Shown here piece after piece: positions 39,342-39,401 of a DNA stretch of 39,401 bases. Location of the stretch: positions 1 to 39,401 of the forward strand of contig CAJOPE010000053.1 of the NCBI GenBank assembly GCA_905236815.1, written 5' to 3'. The translations under genes and the position numbers were made by a program. The DNA comes from an uncultured Prevotella sp. GTDB taxonomy: Bacteria; Bacteroidota; Bacteroidia; Bacteroidales; Bacteroidaceae. Under the pieces are notes generated by a model, which saw nothing but the letters and a program-made list of their open reading frames with translations, made no database searches and had not been told where the DNA came from. Numbering within the stretch: position 1 is the first letter of the stretch; the number at the start of each line of letters is the position of its first letter.

Positions 39342-39401
39342 TGCTTTCCAAATAATTGGAAGATATTTATTTTTATTTAACTATTGATAATCAACTTGTT
39401 A

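Noticed and set aside
1..39401. CRISPR array, prophage or insertion sequence
   Set aside because: No regularly spaced short repeats, no transposase, integrase or phage structural genes were seen in any frame.

Overview
The window looks like a chromosomal stretch from a gut- or oral-type Bacteroidales bacterium, most likely Prevotella/Segatella. The reasons are the Bacteroidota -7 promoter element TAnnTTTG in front of most genes, very little Shine-Dalgarno use, DUF4369 lipoproteins and TlpA-type thioredoxins, a BspA-like leucine-rich repeat protein, a periplasmic-propeller hybrid two-component regulator, a Bacteroidota-type LptD, and short palindromic elements between genes. I see no insertion sequence, prophage, integrase or CRISPR array. 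This is a housekeeping region with some surface and regulatory genes.

Layout. 1-3.9 kb: a secreted thioredoxin-like protein (-), then a queuosine-precursor pair (YhhQ transporter and QueF, +) behind a leader that reads like a preQ1-I riboswitch, then a lipoprotein (-) whose promoter carries twin TTGTGCACAA palindromes. 4-9.3 kb: a carboxyltransferase of the PycB/OadA family whose biotinyl domain has lost its lysine, an HD-domain hydrolase, and LptD. 9.3-13.1 kb (-): a candidate orphan small RNA, a CPA2 cation/proton antiporter and peptidase T. 13.4-15.7 kb: a secreted propeller-like protein and a LRR surface protein, convergent. 16.0-19.4 kb: tRNA-Arg(CCG), asnA, dnaX. 19.5-21.2 kb: an FtsB/DivIC-like protein, a membrane protein and a DUF4369 lipoprotein. 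21.2-29.6 kb: a compact run of pyrC, a stand-alone MetH reactivation domain, a metallophosphoesterase, plsC, a Dpm1-like glycosyltransferase and mfd, several with overlapping stop and start codons. 29.7-31.7 kb: a structured transcript with a strong-SD open frame that runs into its own terminator, a glutathione peroxidase, another small-RNA candidate, and an AT-rich gene-free stretch with a 170-bp direct repeat. 31.7-35.7 kb: a giant hybrid regulator (HTCS) that lacks the kinase ATP-binding domain. 36-39.4 kb: two related small lipoproteins, a lipoprotein NUC1-family nuclease and type B ribosomal protein L31.

The strongest leads are the preQ1-I-like leader (1623-1659), the ATPase-less HTCS, the non-stop open frame inside a terminator (29905-29991), the orphan minus-strand RNA (9296-9461), the biotin-less biotinyl domain, and a tRNA-Arg in which the tertiary pair G19-C56 is replaced by A19-U56. 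All promoter, RNA-structure and domain calls were made by eye; no database search or folding program was run.
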